Shown: in pieces, positions 58,395 to 64,000 of the stretch
Layout: each line of letters begins with the position of its first letter
Position numbering within the stretch: the first letter of the stretch is position 1
NCBI GenBank assembly: GCA_026214975.1
Contig: CM047815.1
Location: forward strand, 82,356,800-82,420,799
Reading direction: 5' to 3'
Length of the DNA stretch: 64,000 nucleotides
Source of the DNA: Gentiana macrophylla
Taxonomy: Eukaryota; Streptophyta; Magnoliopsida; Gentianales; Gentianaceae
Position numbers and translations under genes: made by a program
The notes under the pieces: generated by a model
What the model saw: only the letters and a program-made list of their open reading frames with translations
Database searches by the model: none
Told to the model about the DNA's origin: nothing

Positions 58395-60760
58395 CACTGT
58401 CAAAAGATTCTACAACTCTATGGATGTCAAGTTCTTTGAAAAACTCCTTACTACAGCAACCCTATTGAGATTGTCACAGATGGAAACCTGATTGAAACAG
58501 AAACTCTTCCCTCTTCTTACAGTTCACTAACTTCAACTGCACCTTCCAGTGAGGAACTTGAGGCCTTTCCAATACCTCTACCAACTCCTAATATTCAGCA
58601 ACCTAATGAGTCTCATCAGCCTCCTAACCCTGATCTCCATGCACCTACTGAATCTCAGCAAACTGTTGATACTCCCCAAACTCCTGAACCTGCTGATATG
58701 ATATGCCTCAAAGAACCATCGATACTCCTAACCTCGGCGATATTGATAATGCACCCATTGCTGTCCGAAAGGGAAAGAGATCATGTACTGACCACTCTAT
58801 CCATAATTATGTGTCATATAATCACTTGTCACCTAGTTTTTCTATGTTTACACAGGATCTGGATACTCATTCCATTCCTAAGAATATACATGAAGCTCTC
58901 AAACATGACAGGTGGAAGGCTGCTGTCAAAACTAAAATGATTGCACTCATTGACAACCATACTTGGGATCTCACCACTCTCCCACAAGGAAAGAAGACTG
59001 TCAGCTGTAAATGGCTATTCACCATCAAGTACAATCTTGATGGTACTATTGACAAGTACAAATCTAGATCAAGTTAAAAGAGGCTTCACTCAAACATATG
59101 GACTAGACTACAATGAGACATTTGCACTGTGGCAAGGCTCAACATGATCAGTATCGATCTCCTTCTTCATCCAACTTGATCGCCACTCCACCAATTGGAC
59201 ATCAAGAATGCCTTCCTAAATGGTGACCTCACCGAGGAAGTATATATGATGACTGCATTCTCCCGGTTTTAACAACACTCACACTAAAGGAAGGTTTGTA
59301 AACCGAGGAAATCTCTCAGATGGCCTCAAGCAAAGTCCCAAGAGCATGGTTTGGCAAACTTACTACTGTGGTTAAAGCTGCTGGGTATCATCAGTGCAAC
59401 TCAGATCACACAATGTTTATTAAAACAACCAATAAGAGAAGATCCATCCTTATTGTTTATGTGGATGATATCATCCTTCATGGTGGTGATGACCGCTGAG
59501 ATCCAACTCTTGAAGACCTATTTGGCAAAGGCATTTCAAGTTAAAGATTTGGGCTACCTCAAGTACTTCCTTGGCATGGAAATAGCAAGAAACAACCAGG
59601 GTATCTCTGTCTCACAGAGGAAGTATGTGCTGGACCTACTGAAGGAAACTGGCATGCTAGGGTGCAAACCAGCTATCTCTCCTGTAGACCCAGTAATCCA
59701 CTAGTGCATGGTAGTCTTGCTGTAAAAAAGGAACAATATCAGAGACTTGTCGGGAAACTCATTTATCTCTCTCATACAAGACCTAATATTGCATATAGAG
59801 TTAGTCTTGTCAGTCAGTTCATGCATTGCCCTACAGAGCACCATTGGGATGTCAGTTCTACTGTAATACTACAAGATTTGAAGTCCACTCTGGCCAAGGC
59901 TTGCACTTTACTAAGTCCATTGAAAGATCGGTGAAAGTCTATACCGATGTCGACAATTTGGTTGTCACATAGATGTAAGATCTACCATGTGTGCTATTGC
60001 TCATATGTGCTGGGTAACCTTGTCACTTGGAGAAGCAAGAAACAACATATCGTCTCTAGAAGCGAAGTCTTTGGTCGAACTCAGGACACTTGTTTTGGGC
60101 ATTTGTGAAGCACTGTGGTTGAAAAGAGTCCCATCGACCTTCAGCAGACTCTTCAAAGAACCCATCACACTCTGCTGTGACAATAATTCAGCATTATGCA
60201 TGGCAGAGGATCCAGTTCATCATGATAAGACCAAACATGTGGACATTGACAGACATTTCCTTAAAGAGAAGATTGATGCCAAGATCATTCAACTTCAAAG
60301 ATGTTCCTCAAAGCAGAGACTGTAATGATGATATCCTCACCAAGGCCATTCCACCGCTTATGTTCAGCAGACTGAGTAGCAAACTTGGCTGTCTTGACAT
60401 ATACAACCAGTTTGAGGGGGTGTGGAAATATATTACATATATTACATTACATTGTTGTAACGTGTAACGTGTATGAAGACATATTAATTGTATTGTATAA
60501 ACAATTAATATGTCATAAAGTCATAAAGTAACTCTATTTTGTCTTATTATGTAATAGACAACTCTAGCAATTAATACTAGCCGACTCTAGTAATTAATTG
60601 CTCTACCCCTAGCTTATACTCTACTAGGACCTTTCCCATTCATGCTTGTATCTATTTATACTCATTCTTTTATCATGAATAAACTAAGTTGAAGTTTACT
60701 CAAGTATTATTACTTTCTCAAACTCTCTTCAATTTCTCTCGTGCATCTTGTGTATTTTGC
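58395..60760 (+). mobile_element. Ty1/copia element 3, 5'-truncated and heavily frameshifted
   Basis: It begins within the integrase tail (KRFYNSMDVKFFE). A Pro/Ser/Thr-rich linker follows, then reverse transcriptase fragments in several frames: IAVRKGKRSCTDHSIHNYVS, WKAAVKTKMIALIDNHTWDL, FTQTYGLDYNETFA, YVDDIILH near 59455, and [14 protein letters not shown]. RNase H follows with SHTRPNIAYRVSLVSQFMH, LCCDNNSALCMAEDP and KTKHVDIDRHFLKEKI. The tract tttgaggggg at 60411-60420 leads into a 3' LTR starting TGTGGAAATAT at 60421. The end near 60760 is a guess. It is related to, but clearly different from, the copia 2 family. Confidence 0.85.
60421..60760 (+). repeat. Copia 3 3' LTR
   Basis: It follows the polypurine tract directly and contains a repeated ttaattg/actctag(c/t)aa motif and aataaacta near its end. 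The right border is not defined by a target duplication, because the 5' end of the element is missing. Confidence 0.55.
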
Positions 60761-60764
60761 ATGT

Positions 60765-61517
60765 GTGCGGCCCCCTTGATTTTGGCGAGGTTTAGGTAGC
60801 TCTTTAAAATAATAAACCCGAAGAATCTGTAAAAATTGATCGAAAATTCCTGTTGCGGCCCTCTTTATTTGATACAAGGATATCAGCGACCTAGTTTGTA
60901 CTCGCTTGCGTCGCGTAAGGAGCGTGAGAATTTCCCTAAGCCCTCTTGTTTTGGGCGAGGCCTGGATGGGCTGGAGCGAAATAAATTTTCGTCCCCCTTT
61001 GTACAAACCTTGGTCTCTGCGGACTTGTGGCAAATAATAGACCGAAGAATCCGAATGTGGCCCCCCGTTTGAGACGACCTATGGTGCGATTATGCTTTGA
61101 GAATTCCACCATAGGCTCGCTGGAGATTTCTTGGTGAGGCTGCGTAAGGCTTTATGCGGCCCTATTTTCTAGGGACGGGCCAGGCGTTCAGTTGATGTTT
61201 GAAATTTTCAGAGTGCGGCCCTCTAAGTTTATGGCGGAATAGTGGTTTGCCAGAAACTTAAAGACTGAACTGATTGGACGGGACTAACCTTTCTTGACTA
61301 CCGTGTTGCTGAAAAAGCAAGGGCTCTGAATTGATTGGATAGGTTACTGGCAATACTTTGACCAATGATGCATGCGAAGTCAATATAGCCTAGAATCTCG
61401 TGCTGATAACTGTCAAGAGTAAAACGCGCCCCCTGGATTTCAAATTTTTGGGTAAAACCGGGTGGATGCTGGCCGTCAAATCCTGTCAATCGTGGCCGTT
61501 TATCTTGCTTGCTTCTG
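60765..61517. other. Non-coding gypsy-type spacer with 'gcggccc' repeats
   Basis: The phrases gcggccc(c)cttg, ggcgagg, aataatana(c)ccgaagaatc and tgcggccctc recur irregularly. It resembles 54970-55700 in wording. No coding frame fits a known domain. Confidence 0.4.
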
Positions 61518-61527
61518 CTATAAAATG
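61518..61527 (+). promoter_or_regulatory. TATA box upstream of the second extra ORF
   Basis: The string ctataaaatg lies 61 bases before the ATG at 61588, in a gene-like context after tggccgtttatcttgcttgc. Confidence 0.5.
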
Positions 61528-61587
61528 AGGGAGCAAACCTGGATCTATTACATTCCACTTTTGAACAAATCTTTGTTGTGAGATTCA

Positions 61588-62364
61588 TGTCTTTTCAATC
61601 CGGAGAAGGTAGTGCAATCCGAGTGTGGAAAGCCCGTCCAATACGTGATGTTTCCCCTTTCTTCCTTACTGCCTCTCTTACTGCCAAAGATCATTTCTGG
61701 CGTTACTTTGTGTGGTCAGGCTTGCGAGGGAGAGGGGTTTAAATGAGGGCAAAGTTGAGGGTGACGGTTCTTTGCTCCGGGTGCGGCTTTACGGGTGGTT
61801 AGATTTTGTCTCGCCACCTCCGACACCTTTCGACCTTACGATGGTAAGGGAATTTTACTCTGTCTTATCAGAGGTTCCTTCCGAAGAAATTGTTAGCTGT
61901 GTGGCCCTTTGAGGTGTCTCGGTCACTTTTACCCCGGAGGCTATCAACGAGGTTCTTCGCATACCTGCTATAGATCCCTTTGCTCATTATGAGGTTGCCT
62001 GGAACCTTGGTGATGAGGCAAGTAGACAGGTTCGTTTACGTCGGGCAATCCGCGAGCTCTTCCCAGTTTATCAACGGCCTCGCGCCCTGGGCCCCGCGTC
62101 TGAATTGTCTCACAGCAACCGTGAGTGGAAAAGATTTATCAACTCACGCGCTCTTCCGTCCGTAGATTTCGAGGTTGTCAGCGAGGCTGAAGCTTTCCTT
62201 CTGCATGCTATTTACGACCCCTAGGTTGACGTTGATTGGGGGGTCCTGATTCACCGCGAGGCAGTTAACTTTGCAGTCTCATTGAATCCTGATCGTCGTA
62301 TCCCATTTGCCTCCCTTATTGCTAGGTTATGTAGTGTAGCTAGGGTGCCAACGCACTCATTGGA
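61588..62364 (+). pseudogene. Retroelement extra ORF, PF20167-like ('putative plant transposon protein')
   Basis: ATG at 61588 gives MSFQSGEGSAIRVWKARP and continues to a stop at about 61740. The homologous reading then shifts frame: PFDLTMVREFYSVLSEVPSE, stop, VSVTFTPEAINEVLRIPAID, LGPASELSHSNREWKRFINS, stop, and SLNPDRRIPFASLIARLCSV. The pattern of MVREFY, then V-F-P-AINEVLRIP, then RIPFASLI is that of plant transposon-protein domains found beside gypsy elements. At least two stops and one frameshift make it non-functional. Confidence 0.55.
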
Positions 62365-62639
62365 CCGTTGTGGGTTCGCTTGAACGAGTAGCTTTTTTTT
62401 TATTTATTTATAAATTTCACCCTGTGGCCCCCTTGTTTTTGGTTAAACCGAAGGGCGTTGTAGGCCGCGGGTTTGCTAAAAATAACTGTACCCCTTATCG
62501 TTAATAAGGATGAGCCCTTTTATTTGATGTTTCCTCCTTAACATGCTTCACTTGTACGTAGTAGATAGACAGCCTACATGTAATATTTTTTCAAATTGTC
62601 GGCGTGCCAAGGCCTGTTGAATTCGCGACCTTAGTTGTC
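62365..62639. other. Spacer between the extra ORF and the gypsy pol remnant
   Basis: A T run at 62392-62400, and gtggcccccttg as in 60765-61517. No gene is seen. The extra ORF and pol are antisense to each other here. Confidence 0.4.
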
Positions 62640-64000
62640 ACTTAATACGTAAGTCCCTTTCTTGACTATTCGAGCGACCCGTACCGGGCCCTCCCGATTT
62701 TCTGATAGCTTTCTTTTCTTGGCCTCGTGGACTGTGGCCTGTCTTTTGCGTAAAACATAATCTCCCACGGCGAAGTGATGATTGCGAATGTGTCTATCGT
62801 GGTGGCGCTTGGCCGCCTGATTATAATTGAGCAAACGGCCATACGACTCTATCCGCCGCTCCTCTACTAAATCAAGGTCGAGCTTCCGGGTCAGCGGGTT
62901 ATCAACTTCATTTGAAATGGGAGACCCTTAGACTTGGTAGGCCATTTTACCGGGCCATAGCTTCGATCCATAGGTCAAAGCGAAAGGAGTTTCCGTAGTT
63001 GTTTTTCACGACGCTCGAAAGCGCCTATAGGCGCGGCAGTGATCTGGCCAATTGCCCGCCTTTTCACCCAAACTCTTTTTTAGCACGCTTAGTACCTGTT
63101 TGTTGGCGCTTTCGGCCTGACCATTTCCTTGAGGATAGCACACTGATGACTGCCAATGTTTGACGTTATTTTCTCCGCAGAATGCGTCGAACTCTTCCCT
63201 GAATTGGGGTCCGTGATCTGATACTATTACTCTGGGGATGCCAAATCTAGTCCATACTTGATCGAGTAGAAAATAGATTATGTCTCTGGTGTTGATTTTT
63301 ACCAAGGCTTTGGCCTCGATCCATTTGGTGAAATAGTTGACGGCGACCACTACGTATTCGCATCCGGAGCGACCCTTTTTCAACGGTCCAATGAGGTCAA
63401 TGGCCTACATGTCGAATGGCCAGGCGGCGACGACGATGCTTTGCTCAACCGATGGTATCCTGGGGAATATCCGCAAATTTCTGACATACGTCGCACGTTT
63501 TAGCGTGTGTTTTGACGTCCTCTGCGAGCTTCAGCCAGTAGTACCCAACCAATAGATCTTTTTGAGCGAGAGTGCGTCTAGCCGGGTGGCCGCCGCACAT
63601 CCCCTGGTGCAGCTCTACGAGGACTCCTTCAACCTCTTCAGGTCGCACGCACCGTAGTAAAGGTTTAGAGAATGATCTTCGATACAAAATGTTGTCTAAA
63701 ATGGTGTATCTGGCGGCTCTTCTGTTCAGGGATTTAGCCTCGTTTGGATCATCGGGGAGCTCTTCAGAGCCAATATAGGCCCTCATGATGTCAATCCAAC
63801 ATGGGTTAGTGGGTCTAAAATCCATTACCTCAACCCTGTCGATAGCGGGTCCTCACAGATGTTCCACCATGATCGACTGATTGCTAATTTCGTCGTCGCT
63901 GGTTAGCTTGGACAAGTAATCTGCTCTGTGATTGTCCTCTCGAGGAATGTTGGTGAATTTGCAGTATTTGAAGCCGCTCTCGAGTTTTTTGACGAGATTA
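62640..64000 (-). mobile_element. Ty3/gypsy Tat-lineage pol remnant: RNase H end and integrase
   Basis: From right to left on the minus strand: an RNase H tail (IPREDNHRADYLSKLTSDDE, then one stop), and the frame 63825-63445 with an HHCC integrase finger (HQGMCGGHPARR to CDVCQK). The integrase core at 63383-63006 shows VIVSDHGPQF and PQGNGQAESANK. The first catalytic Asp, normally in VDYFTKW, reads Asn (VNYFTKW). The C-terminal part (62834-62631) reads YNQAAKRHHDRHIRNHHFAV. There is no chromodomain, consistent with Tat/Athila rather than chromoviruses. The element continues past 64000. Confidence 0.85.

Overview
The window is nuclear DNA of a dicot-type flowering plant. It holds three host genes with plant exon-intron structure: a class VIII myosin, an organellar P-type PPR protein and a plant eEF1B beta subunit. 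These sit among dense, nested LTR retrotransposons, an L1-type LINE, MITEs and AT-rich low-complexity DNA. I cannot name the species from the sequence.

Layout. 1-860: a GC-rich degenerate minisatellite followed by poly-A-interrupted repeats. 1.08-2.32 kb: an LTR-like element on the minus strand. 2.38-3.0 kb: the 3' end of a decayed copia element. 3.0-8.56 kb: a minus-strand L1 LINE fragment split by a young but frameshifted Ty1/copia element with a perfect 5-bp target duplication. 9.6-12.8 kb: a small secreted cysteine-rich peptide gene, broken by a 2.28-kb solo LTR with target duplication CTCCA and by a frameshift. 13.2-17.04 kb: a decayed minus-strand copia element with another LTR inside its own LTR. 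17.06-20.6 kb: a tandem array of about 390-bp units with an LTR element inserted. 21.6-22.05 kb: a second block of the opening minisatellite, inverted.

23.1-42.5 kb: a complete class VIII myosin gene, 23 coding exons and 1165 codons, all joining in frame. Its introns carry a Stowaway-type MITE, a TRIM-like element and a complete 4975-bp copia element with nearly identical LTRs and target duplication CACAC. A hAT-like MITE lies just past its stop codon. 46.2-47.7 kb: an intron-poor PPR gene resembling Arabidopsis At5g18390. Convergent to it at 50.3-48.6 kb is an eEF1B beta gene with a site II and telo-box promoter. It appears to have lost one nucleotide in exon 2. A short histone H3 N-terminal pseudogene lies upstream of it.

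52.6-64.0 kb is Ty3/gypsy territory, probably of Tat type. It contains an LTR-like block with 175-bp tandem repeats and a putative primer site, then a decayed extra ORF with introns and its own TATA box. A truncated copia fragment, a second decayed extra ORF with its own TATA box, and a minus-strand integrase and RNase H remnant that runs off the right edge follow.

The three host genes work in unrelated processes: actin-based transport and plasmodesmata, organelle RNA metabolism, and translation elongation. Nothing suggests an operon-like system. The most unusual items are the disrupted cysteine-rich peptide gene, the extra ORFs of the gypsy region with plant-like promoters and introns, and the inverted dispersed minisatellite.
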